From Clytia hemisphaerica (lineage: Eukaryota > Cnidaria > Hydrozoa > Leptothecata > Clytiidae), in NCBI GenBank assembly GCA_902728285.1, contig CACVBU010000737.1, positions 1 to 64,000 of the forward strand: DNA of 64,000 nucleotides, in the 5' to 3' direction. How positions within the stretch are numbered: the stretch's first letter is position 1; every line of letters begins with the position of its first letter. The position numbers and the translations under genes are program-made. Shown piece after piece: positions 23,845 through 34,900 of this stretch. The notes beneath the pieces were generated by a model that searched no databases, was not told where the DNA came from, and saw only the letters and a list, made by a program, of their open reading frames with translations.

Positions 23845-24191
23845 ATACCTTAAGGGAACTTTTTTTATTGAAAACTAATTTTGACGAGCGGCAAGAATCC
23901 TGAAAATTTTTAATTTGGGCGAGAACTTATTTTGGTGATTGATGAATTTTTTTTATTTTGGCGGGCTGTGGCGGGAACTAATTTTGGCGAATGACAGCCG
24001 AAGTCTGTTCTCTCTTGCCTTATTTGAAGCTTTTCTTGTGAAATCAAAAAGTTATTTAGACAAATACCAAAAGATTTAGTTTTGGGCGTGAACTTCTTTT
24101 GGCGAGAGGGCAAAATAATTAATTTTGGCGGGGGCTAATTTTAGCAAATTTTGTCTAAATTTGCCGAATTCGCCAAAAGTACCTTAAGGTA
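23845..24191. mobile_element. TTTGGCGAA-rich MITE with ACCTTAAGG ends, unit 2
   Basis: Ends read ATACCTTAAGG on the left and CCTTAAGGTAT on the right. The interior is a string of variants of 'AATTTTGGCGGGAACTAA' and its complement. The same insertion is present in unit 3 at 53112-53432, so it predates that duplication. A relative lies at 35216-35787. Confidence 0.65.
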
Positions 24192-24238
24192 TATGCCTTA
24201 ATTTATCGATAGTTATTTAAGATATGTTCTTCATTCAG

Positions 24239-25379
24239 GTGATCCAGAAATGCTTTACGAATCAGTTCACTCAAAAATTTTCTTGCTGCCGGAAGATTTT
24301 CATTTATATCCAGCTCACGATTATAAAGGTATGACATGTTTTTTGAGAAAAAAAGCAAAAATGTTTGAGTGTTTAAGTATAAAACATTCTGTAGTAAACC
24401 AATAGAGCACTAATCATTTTTTCTTGAATTCGACAAATTTCTTTCGTTTTTGAACGAAGCTCATTGTAGGGCTTTTACCAACTCTAAAGAAAAACAAATA
24501 TGATGTAATCTTTCTTTGTTGACCAATGAGAACTTGTTATTTCGCATCAGGACATCACGTGACCACTGTTGCCGAAGAAAAATCTTTGAATCCTCGATTA
24601 ACCAAAACGAAAGAAGAATTTGTTCAACTTATGAAAAACCTTGGTCTCGCCTACCCGAAAAATATAGGTATGAAAAAATGTTGAAACCTTCTGAATGAGA
24701 ATTGTTCAAAACAAATTTTGCTTCTGATATGTCTAACCCATTTGTTAGATAAGGGAGTTAATTTAAACTAAAAAATGCTTTTTTGGACCTACCCTAATGG
24801 AGGTCCTTTAATTTAACCAATGTCTGTTCGTTCTTCTGTTTTTTATGAGCTCTTCCCTCGAGATTCGTTCATTAGTTTTTTCTGATTTGATGCAAAATGG
24901 AATTGCCCAAAATGTGACGGAGCCAAAAACATTTTCTCGTCTCATTAATTGAATCTTTATTCATAAAAATCACTATTTTTAAGCATTCATCTATGTTCTT
25001 AGCCAAATTACTCAATTTTTTGATGAGATAGATATTCTTTTCCTTCCAATCCCATCCCATAGTACCGCCCAATGGGCACGGGGGACAATCAGTGATGAAA
25101 ATAAACGACGAATTTTAGTAAATGGTAACTATTTGTGTTCCGAATGATTGTTTTAATGGTCACTCTCACATACATCTTAATTATATATGTGTTAAATGGA
25201 TAATCAGGTAGGTCCATAAAAGTATCACTTGTCGATCTTTTGATCAATCTACGGTTGTTGTATTATATCGTTAACAATTATATTCTTCAAATTTCTTTTT
25301 TCTAGATGAAGCTGTTCCTTGGAATATGAAATGCGGACCAAGTCAGTTAGGTCAATTACGTATGGATGGTGGTGAATAA
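24239..25379 (+). pseudogene. ETHE1: ETHE1 3' gene fragment (last three exons), unit 2
   Basis: Three plus-strand exons: 24239-24328 ([14 protein letters not shown], then YPAHDYK), 24551-24667 ([20 protein letters not shown], then [10 protein letters not shown]) and 25306-25379 (DEAVPWNMKCG to a TAA). Acceptor/donor pairs are good and phases match (1, 1). The LYxSVHxxIF, YPAHDYxG and NPRLT motifs are diagnostic of ETHE1, the sulfur dioxygenase that oxidises glutathione persulfide in mitochondria. The PAHDY histidine/aspartate belongs to the metal site, but the HxHxDH metal motif lies in upstream exons that are not present: upstream is a MITE, spacer and minisatellite. I therefore call it a duplicated 3' fragment, not a working gene. 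The exons remain open, which suggests recent duplication or gene conversion. Confidence 0.85.
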
Positions 25380-27446
25380 ATTATGCAAAGAATTAGTTAT
25401 GCCGAATTGAATAATTATCAATGATTGCATGGATTCGAGAAGTCAGTAGCGTTTCTCATGGGTGTAGGAAAATTAGTGTGGGAGAGCAGATTTTTATGAC
25501 AAAGTAATTATCTATTCATAACATGTTAACTTCATAACAAAACCTTTCCCTCCTAGAGAAATTGTCCAACACCCCTGAGAATGCTACTGGGAACTCCCTT
25601 CTTAGAAGGGCCATTAAACGGGTAGCGTTTGCCTGAAAAATTATTTTGTTTTTAATGCAAAGAGTAAAATGAATTTTGATCATCTAAATTTGAGTCTTTT
25701 TCAACAAGAAACTTTAATTATTACACCCCTGTGTCACAAACCCACTGCGACCCCAGACTCACTGCCGTCGCCGGTGGGAAAATAACCTGGAATTTCATCC
25801 CCACTGGAAAAATGACTTTGATTTCATTCCCATTCGAGTTTCAATCTTTAAAAAATACACTCCAAATCCATCCATACGGAATTTTTAACCTTGGAACAAT
25901 AGCATTTCTATTCCCATCAGGATTTCAATAGGAATTTTTATTCCCACTACTGAGAAAAAAGTTCCAGTGGGGCCTTGAGACAGGAGTGTATTATTGGAAA
26001 AAAAGTTTTTCGGTTCATTCAAAATATGATGAGGCTCTTTCAATCTCGTCATTGAGCACTATGTTGAATATTAAATCAGTTATACAATAAATTTCTGGAC
26101 AGATTCTGATTACTTCGCGCATGACACGTATTTACTGTGAAGGCCATCATTAAAAGAGAATCTGCTCAGGCTCACTGACCATTTTACTAATCTATTAAAT
26201 CCAGATTTTGAATGAACATTAAATGAGCTTTTACGCGTGTTAATTGGATTGGATAAAGCAAAAAAAGACTTAGTTATTTAGTTACTTATTGAAGCTGAAA
26301 AAGGAGAGTGAAGTAAAATGTAATTTATTTCAAAAGTAGTGACAGTTCCTTGATTATTTTCAAATGATTTCATTCAAAATTTAGTTGGCTGAACACCCAG
26401 ATCAGATAATCACATTCACTACATCTCTCTAAATGACAAAACGCGTGATGTGGGCAGGATTTATGATCTCTTATGAGATTAGAGAGAGACACATCTTTTT
26501 GTTAGAAACTTTTTTTGAGACTGAGGCTGTTTTTATGTTTTCAGCACTTTGAGCGTCAAAGTTTTCTTGCTCTGTTATTAATTTCAAAGTGAACTCTTTC
26601 AGGGCTTTTTTATCGTTATTCATATTTTGAGAATTAGCCCTTGATTTGCTAAAGATTGTTTTAATTAATTGGATTTTTTTAGCCTTCTTTTCTCATAAGA
26701 CTGTTCTTATAAAAGTAAAAGAGTGTATGCATGTTTATGATGATAATAATACATTGTGCGAAACACACAAAATATTTGTTCATTTGGGACTAGCTGGAAA
26801 TTTTACAAACTCTTACTTGATTTGGTTGGTCGTTAAGATGTAATAAAAGAATCTTGTTACTTTTTCTAAAGAACGCGTCCTCTCTATCACTTTACAGTAA
26901 ATGACCAATTAGTGAAATATCTTGTAAAAACTCCGAGGATTCTCGTTCATTTATGATGCTAGCGATTTTGTAACCTACACGTGTTTTTTATAATACATTT
27001 TTTATAAGAACGTACTAAATATAAAAATATGATAAAAACTGGCCCTTTCTGAAAAAAGTTAAGTATATCCGTGAGAAAATGGAAACACCATTCTTATAAA
27101 AAAATGTGTGTACCATTCACAAAAAAATGTAGCAACGTCCCTTGGTAAAATGAAATGGAGTTAGGTTGAATTTGAATTCTAACCTAAAAATAACGTAATA
27201 ATATTTTAGGATGATCTTCTCCCAAAAGTTAAGAATATCCGTGAGGAAATGGAAAACACCATTCTTATAAAAGGCGTTTTTGAGATGTGGAAAGGCTGTG
27301 AACCAATAGTATTTACGGTGATGCTTAGACCATAGCCAGTGGATTGCTAAAGTTTCAAAATAAAGAAAAAATTCAAAATGCCGCAACAAGCATTGACCAT
27401 TGACTTTAGTCAATTTGAGGGTGCTGATTTGGAGATTAAATGTTAC
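25380..27446. repeat. Spacer 3' of the ETHE1 fragment, unit 2
   Basis: Homologous to 54790-56790 in unit 3 and, with deletions, to 12416-13250. Contains a MITE (25723-25989) and the inverted-repeat arm near 27045-27280. Ends at the insertion point of the 12.7-kb nested block. The minus frame at 27117-27533 is not supported by the paralogous unit. Confidence 0.6.
25723..25989. mobile_element. 267-bp MITE, 6-bp target duplication (ACACCCCTGT family)
   Basis: Left end ACACCCCTGTGTCA pairs with the right end TGAGACAGGAGTGT. It is flanked by ATTATT on both sides (6-bp TSD). The left half survives in unit 1 (12761 on) and the right half in unit 3 (about 55480-55660), so it inserted before the units duplicated. 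A second family member with its own TSD is at 56936-57199. Confidence 0.8.
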
Positions 27447-28205
27447 TCTTGTCTCCCGAATAGACGTCCCCCCGCTAATTGTTAAGAGAAAAAAATCCCC
27501 CCCCCCCGCTCTTATTAAATTCGAATAATTCAATATTTTAAAATTTTCCTTTTTGTTAGTATTGGTTCTTATTTTACGTGTTCATTTGTGAAAGTATCTT
27601 TTTTGTTGTTGAAATTGATATCAGTAAAAAAAATTATGTCTTCAATTACCCCCTACCTCTTATTTCATCCTCTCCGCTTATTATAACTTAGAAAATTTTC
27701 CTATCCCCCCACTGCAAAAAATCATTTCTTAAAGAAAGTCACACATCTTATAGCAAGAAAGTTAAACTCCTAATAAGGAATTAAGTCTTAATACAAGAAA
27801 ACGCCATTTCAATGTTTTTCATTTTCTTAGAATTTTCAAAAGTCGAAATACTGAATTCTTCGCTCAAGAAAAATAATCTTACTGTAAAGATTTTGTTAAG
27901 AAAATTACAATATTAATTTTCTTAAATTTTCTTTTCTTGGAAATTGACGAAAAGATAGTACCAAAATGCTATGAGAAGATTATAGGTTTGTTGAGTGTAA
28001 AATTTTAATTTTCAAAAAAGCACGTGGTGCGAGAAGACGTGTCTTCAAAAACTTAAAAGATAAGTATTTTTCTTTCATTGTTACTTTATCGTTTACTTAT
28101 TGCTTTTTTGCCTGTAAAGCTATAACATACCACAGTTATAAGCTGATACATGTAAAGCAAATCTTTAAGCAAATTTTATTGAAGGAAATGGAAAGGAATA
28201 AGTAA

Positions 28206-29572
28206 GACAGCGTATTCAGGAAAATTCATGGATGTGGTCTACTCTCAAGTACTTTAAACGGTGCTGTTTGTAGTACCAGCCATAACGATTTTCGCTTAGC
28301 TGTATGAAGGTAAAAATGGGAAAGAATGAGTCAGCGTATTCAGGAAAATTCATGGATGTTGGTCTACTCTCAAGTACTTTAACCAGTGCTGTTTGTGTAG
28401 TACCGGCCATAACGATTTTCGCGTAGCTGTATGAAGGTAAAAATGGGAAAGAATGAGACAGCGTATTCAGGAAAATTCATGGATGTGGTCTACTCTCAAG
28501 TACTTTAAACGGTGCTGTTTTTAGTACCAGCCATAACGATTTTCGCTTAGCTGTATGAAGGTAAAAATGGGAAAGAATGAGTCAGCGTATTCAGGAAAAT
28601 TCATGGATGTGGTCTACTCTCAAGTACTTTAACCAGTGCTGTTTGTAGTACCAGCCATAACGATTTTCGCTTAGCTGTATGAAGGTAAAAATGGGAAAGA
28701 ATGAGACAGCGTATTCAGGAAAATTCATGGATGTGGTCTACTCTCAAGTACTTTAACCAGTGCTGTTTGTAGTACCGGCCATAACGATTTTCGCGTAGCT
28801 GTATGAAGGTAAAAATGGGAAAGAATGAGACAGCGTATTCAGGAAAATTCATGGATGTGGTCTACACTCAAGTACTTTAAACGGTGCTGTTTTTAGTACC
28901 AGCCATAACGATTTTCGCTTAGCTGTATGAAGGTAAAAATGGGAAAGAATGAGTCAGCGTATTCAGGAAAATTCATGGATGTGGTCTACTCTCAAGTACT
29001 TTAACCAGTGCTGTTTGTAGTACCAGCCATAACGATTTTCGCTTAGCTGTTTGAAGGTAAAAATGGGAAAGAACGAGTCAGCGTATTCAGGAAAATTCAT
29101 GGATGTGGTCTACTCTCAAGTACTTTAACCAGTGCTGTTTGTAGTACCAGCCATAACGATTTTCGCTTAGCTGTATGAAGGTAAAAATGGGAAAGAATGA
29201 GTCAGCGTATTCAGGAAAATTCTTGGATGTGGTCTACTCTCAAGTACTTTAACCAGTGCTGTTTGTAGTACCAGCCATAACGATTTTCGCTTAGCTGTAT
29301 GAAGGTAAAAATGGGAAAGAATGAGACAGCGTATTCAGGAAAATTCATGGATGTGGTCTACTCTCAAGTACTTTAAACGGTGCTGTTTTTAGTACCAGCC
29401 ATAACGATTTTCGCTTAGCTGTATGAAGGTAAAAATGGGAAAGAACGAGTCAGTGGTATTTAGTAAAATTCATGGATGTGGTCTACTTTCAAGTGCTTTA
29501 ACCAGTGCTGTTATTAGTACCAGCCAAAAATATTTTATAAGCTCAGCTGTATGATAGTGTGAAAAGTGAGTG
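28206..29572. repeat. Tandem array of ~124-bp units (about 11 copies)
   Basis: The motif CAGCGTATTCAGGAAAATTC starts copies at about 28209, 28333, 28460, 28584 and then every ~124 bases to about 29450; the last copy is diverged. Alternating variants (ACGGTGC/CCAGTGC; GTACCAG/GTACCGG) show expansion by two- to three-copy blocks. It lies between the left end of the CACTG element and the HECT element. No open reading frame spans it. Confidence 0.95.
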
Positions 29573-29802
29573 ACTATCCATGAAAATCTATTTATGTTGT
29601 GTATAAAATTCCAGGTCTTCCAGCTACTTTATCTGGTGCTCTAACAATTTATAAAAATATTTCTTATAGAGTAATATTTTCCTTTTTCTTATAAATAGTA
29701 GCGTATTCTATTACCGATAATTTATGTGAACTTTTTCTTGATTTAAGAAAATTAAAGAAGATATTTTCTCATCACAAGAAAATATTTATTTATAAAGTTA
29801 AG

Positions 29803-30027
29803 TACGGTGGCTTGTTAGGGCCATGTACAAAATATATTAGTTAGCTAATTAAATGGGCTCAAAACGCAATATTTTAATGACTTAGCGTACTAACTCGACT
29901 TAGCGTACTAACTCGACTTAGCGTACTAACTCGACTTAGCGTGCTAACTCCACTTAGCGTACTAACTCCACTTAGCGTACTAACTCCACTTAGCGTGCTA
30001 ACTCGACTTAGCGTGCTAACTCGACTT
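29803..30027. repeat. Left terminal inverted repeat with 18-bp subrepeats
   Basis: After about 75 bp of unique TIR, TTAGCGTACTAACTCGAC is repeated about eight times (29879-30027), with G/A and C/G variants. Each monomer contains TTAG-CGTA-CTAA, a near-palindrome, suggesting a dimer-binding site for a transposase or other protein (inference). Confidence 0.9.
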
Positions 30028-30167
30028 GATTATGAGGGTCTTCAGATAATGTGTATGTAAAATAGAGGTCACCAAATGACGTATATATATCACAAGTCTG
30101 ATTTATTCAGGTGTTATTCTGGTTATCAGGTTATTGGTTATATACAAGGAAAGCAAGCACATATATA

Positions 30168-30237
30168 ATGGATGTCGACATAGATTCGTCATCTGGTGAA
30201 GATTCTGGGCTTGAGGAAAATCTAATTCTTACAGACA
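30168..30237 (+). other. Possible orphan first exon at the left end of the HECT element
   Basis: An ATG just inside the left TIR opens a 23-codon acidic frame (MDVDIDSSSGEDSGLEEN...) that runs into a strong donor, CAG|TAAGTAAG or CA|GTAAGTAAG. It is preceded by a TATA-rich stretch. It mirrors the position of the HECT gene's first exon at the other end. I see no plus-strand downstream exons before the HECT gene's 3' end at 31945, so if it was the start of a second (for instance transposase) gene, the rest has been lost. Confidence 0.35.
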
Positions 30238-31944
30238 GTAAGTAAGCAATATATATTTTATCATTATTGTGATGGAATCCAGTCTTAAAAATGGCAAAAA
30301 TGGCCCTTAGGCTCAGGCAATTTCTATATATAAAATAATCAAACAAGTTTGAAATGAAATCAATCAAATCAATTATACATTGTGATTGAATTTGATTGAG
30401 TCAAAAAACTCAGATTGAATTTAAAGACCTTTCCGATAATGCGGCAGAACGCGGCAGACATCTTTATTTTAATGCAATGCAATTAGGTTTAACTCGCAGA
30501 GTATACACAGGAAAAAGTCATTAGTTCAGTATAATTTACATTTGGCGGGAATTTGATTTGGCTGATGGCGGCAAAAATTAAATTTAGCTGGAACTTAATT
30601 TGGCAGATTTTTTTACTCAGTATCGGCCACATAAATTTGGAAGCCAAAGTAATCGTTTCAAAAGAATCAAAATTGCAAGTGTTTCCATCTCCAGATAGCG
30701 TAGTTTTGATACTGACCTTTTTTCAATCAGATTAGTATTAAGCATGCCTAGGATTGAAGTCAGAAATTTCTAGAGGAAGGCTTAACCTTTAGAATCCGCA
30801 ATTATAAAAAACTGGGCCTAATCCAAATCAAGTCAAGTTTTCTGACTATGTAAAAATTCCTTAAAACATAACTTAAAGATCTAGATTTAAATACTTCTAA
30901 AATAAACATCTCATAAAATTTGTAAATATATTATATAAATAACATCCAGAAATATATCAAGATATTTATCTTTTAAAATAAATAAAACTATATGGAAAAC
31001 AATAAATCTCTCTGAAAACATCCCTTCTCCAGACCAGAACTTTTGTAGAATGAAATTATCAAGAATAACAGAACTAATAAAATCTAACAAAAAGAAACAT
31101 ACGCAACCAATTAACAAAATTTGTGTCAAAACCACTTCATATAAGACTGCTCATCTTGAAATTGACAAGAAAAAGAACATGTAATCTCAATATACGTGAA
31201 AAATTCAAAGAAATTCAGGAATTGTTATAAATTTATTCTTTTTTCATTTCAAAGTCAAACAGTTTTCTAGCCAGTGGAAAAATTGGGGCAGTCTAAGAAG
31301 GGTGAAAAATATATCAAAATACATACACTTTTAAAAAAGAAAAACAACTACGATATTTTTCAAACATAAAATATCTGGAAAAAATAAAAAACAAGTCTTC
31401 CCTTACTTTGTTCAACATCGGAAGGTTCAAATAAAAATTCGTTCTAAAGAGTATAAAAATAAATAACAACAATGAGCTTCATTACATCTAGGCATTTATG
31501 TTTTCTGTGGATGTTGTTTTTTAATCTTTCATAAACAAAAGAGAAAGAAATACCCAAAAACACAGACATTTTGAACTTATTTTTAAAACTGTTTGCACAA
31601 TTAATCAATTATGAGGTAAAATCAAAATGCAAAAAAAGGTTTAAAAAATTTTTGTCAAATAACAAGCTTGTCCAAAGTGACCTATGAAATTAGGAACCTG
31701 GACAAAAATCAGATTAAAATATTTTGAAAGCCTGATGTTTAAACGTTGCTGATCCTTTCTTTTGTGGTTTGGTTGCACAGCATTAACTTGGAAACTTGGA
31801 AAAACACTCAAAAATATGAACAGGTGACATGTTAAAAATGGTTACCTTTCAAAAAATAATTTAAAAAATAAACAAAAGACGCTATGACCAACAAAATGTG
31901 AATGTAAAGTTAAGCCCTGAAAGGCGTGGAAAATCTGTCAAATG
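30238..31944. other. Non-coding interior between left TIR and HECT gene
   Basis: AT-rich, no gene recognised. Some TTTGGCGG-type motifs related to the ACCTTAAGG MITE family occur near 30545-30610. Contains, on the minus strand, the 3' flank of the HECT gene. Confidence 0.5.
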
Positions 31945-34900
31945 TTACTCGAAATAGTCACCCATTTTGTATTCTGGTTGGTACAAATGACGAATAACAT
32001 TGTTTTGAAATGCTAAATAGGTCGAAAAGTTTTTAGGTATATAAATCTTTTTGAAACATGTGAATGATGTTGGCCTTGACACGAATTCGCTCATGGATTT
32101 GCATGACACTGTCATTTTAGCACCCGGCAAAAGGTAAGATGAAGATGTGGTAAACTGCAATAATTTTATCAACAGTGGTTGGTCTGCCTCATCTATGAGC
32201 CTTTTAAAGTACTCAAAGGCTCTTTCTTCTGCATCATCCTTTGGATCAGGAAACGAAATGGCTTGCATCACAGTGTTTGGGGTAGGTAAAGCATTGCCAT
32301 ACATGGCTTCAATACAATTCTCTGGTAGGTCAGAAAAAAAATTTTTGAAACCTTTCACAATGTGTAACATTGCAAAGGCTGGTTTGTTGATAACATGCAT
32401 CTTAGCAGACTTCAAAATAAGTTCTTCAATGTTTTCTACTGTTGGTAGTCTTCGGATACCATAAACAGAAAGTGACTCGATGGCAGCAGCTTTATCAAAG
32501 AAAGCTCCACTGTATGCATTGGACAGAAAGGTTGCGTCTTTTTTGGAAACACTCAATAAGAAGGATTCCATTAATAGCTGATTCTTTACAGGTTTGCCAA
32601 GTGCATGAGTGAGTGAAGCTCTAGCAATTTGAAATGGAAATACCCCAAAATTCAAAAAGAAATGAAAAATTATCGACCCAATATGTTCATAATCATCTTC
32701 TGTTACATCAGCCATCATAACTGGAAGATATTGTTCTCTCCCATCAAAGTTTTTAAGCAATAGCTCATTGATGAAGATATCAAATGCTTCACGACCTACA
32801 CCGTCCCCCTTAGCATCCTCACCATCAAAAGAAACCTCAAATCTATAGTCGAAGACTTCTTTATCACTAAAGAAGTTCACGATATCTTCGAACACGAAGT
32901 TCCTTCTAACAATAAGTTTCCTAGGAATGGGAACAAGGTGATCAGCTAGCATTTCACGTCTCACTTCGATCTTCTTAATACTAGATGTCCATGAGGTCAA
33001 CTCATGCTCAGCAACTTCTTCATTGGTTTCAATCATACGAAGTAGCGTCCCTTTACAAATATCAATTGATTCTGCTTTTGGAAGCGGTGAATTCAACTGC
33101 ATAGGTAAACTAAGATAAAAGTTAACATAGTCTAAAGAGCCTATCCAATCATAAACATGTCTTAATTGACAATTTAAAGGAAATTTTCGTTGAATTTTCC
33201 CAAGTACAATGTGCATCACAGAAACCATAATGAAATCTTCTGAGTCTTCTGGTTCGAGTAGAAGATTTTGTTGCAGAGCTTCTCTTTCTTTTTCTTTCTT
33301 TCGCAATGATTCGATTGAGGTTCTGAGAGACTCTGTTTCACTCTGCATTTTCTCCTTGATTGCATTCTAAAATGAAAAAAGGCAAAAGTTTACTATCAAT
33401 AAGATTTGAGATTTGTCTCATGAATAACTATAGTGGATGGGCCAACTGGGGGACAGGGTAATTGGCAGACACATGTCTTTAAACATCGAGAAAAATAAAA
33501 ATACAAACATTAGAGAAAAATCCATCTGACTTATAATCCAACTTTTATTCTGTCATGGGGCCGTTCAAAAAGTACGTTCGTCCATTTTCACCTATTTTAG
33601 ACCCCCTCCCCCCTCTGTTCGTCGGCGTTTGTTTCAAAGTACCCCCCCTCAGTAAGTTCGTTTTTAATCTTAGATTTCTGATCCCCCTCCAATTTGAAGG
33701 TTTAATTTTACACTTATTAAAATGATAATGAATTTTGAGTTTATAAAATTGTCTTGAAGATAATTGTTGGAAAATTAAACAATATGACTTCAAAGAGTTT
33801 TTTGTTACATTTGATAATAGATAAGAGAACGCCCATTATAACAATTATGGTCTAGTCAGCTCTGTGATTTATATAAAAAATGCAATCAGTAAAGAAAAGA
33901 AAGAATTGTTTACGATAAAATTAAGATTGAAGCTAGACCCCCTCACCTCTTCAAAAGCGTACATACACTTGACGAACTTGACCCCCCTCCCCCTGTTCGT
34001 TTTTGTTTGCTTTCTGGCTGACCCCCTCCCCCCTCAGCAACGAACGTACTTCTTGAATGGCCCCATCTGTGCAAAGATTGCCTTTATTTTAACAACCTGT
34101 CAAACTACGCTTGTGGGTGAAAAGATGTCAATTTACGTCCAAAGTAGTTTCAGAAAAAATGTAAAGAAGGAGCTTGATTGAAAATTGTACTCTTGGATAC
34201 CAAATACACAGGGGGTGTGGAAAAAAATTCATTTTTAAGGTAGGTAAGACAACAGGTGAGAAAATGAATGTCAAATATTAAAAAAAGGCATTTTGACACT
34301 GCTTATCCTTAGAGCAGAACAACTTTTTTTTTACAGTTTTGGAAAACTTACCATTTCTTTCAGTTGGTCCTGCTTCAGACTATCAAGATATTCCAAGTCT
34401 TGTTGCAATCGAATTTCTGATGACCCTCCAGGAATTGATGCTGGTGGCTGTTGCGGTTGTGACGATGATGGACAATTAAGATTGTTTAACAATGATGGAG
34501 GGTGTGGGTGGTGTTGCTTCTTTCAGTTGTGTTTTTTGAATCCTTTGATCTTTTGGCTTTTTCTTTGGAATTTCGAAATCAGATCCTGATGAGTCACTGT
34601 CATCAACTTTATTCTTTCTATTATTGTGATATTTTCTGAGTATAAATTGTTGAGAAGAGAGTTTCTTTGTTTTCAGTACAAATACTGGTTTTGGCCAAGA
34701 TTTCATTTTCAAAAAATTTTCCACTGTGAATTTAACAGAATTCTCAGTGTCAATTGGATCTTTAATTTCGTTTAGTTGTTGGTCGGCAACAGACCATTCG
34801 AAATAGTCGAGATGCTCATCTTTGGAATTAACTCCCCCGGGGAAGAAAAAGTTTTTCAATTTTGTAGTTATCTCTTGGAGATCTTCACTGAGTGGGATGG

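Noticed and set aside
24239-25379. Complete ETHE1 gene
   Set aside because: Exons for the HxHxDH metal-binding region are not found upstream within the unit; a MITE, spacer and minisatellite occupy that space.
27117-27533. 138-codon minus-strand frame
   Set aside because: It spans the boundary between unit spacer and the nested insertion and is not preserved in the paralogous region of unit 3.
32147-32464. Plus-strand frame opposite the HECT exon
   Set aside because: Antisense shadow of a strongly conserved HECT coding region.
34293-34589. Plus-strand Cys/Gly-rich frame
   Set aside because: Antisense to the HECT gene's linker exon; the minus strand reads PSLLNNLNCPSSS... in phase with the next exon.
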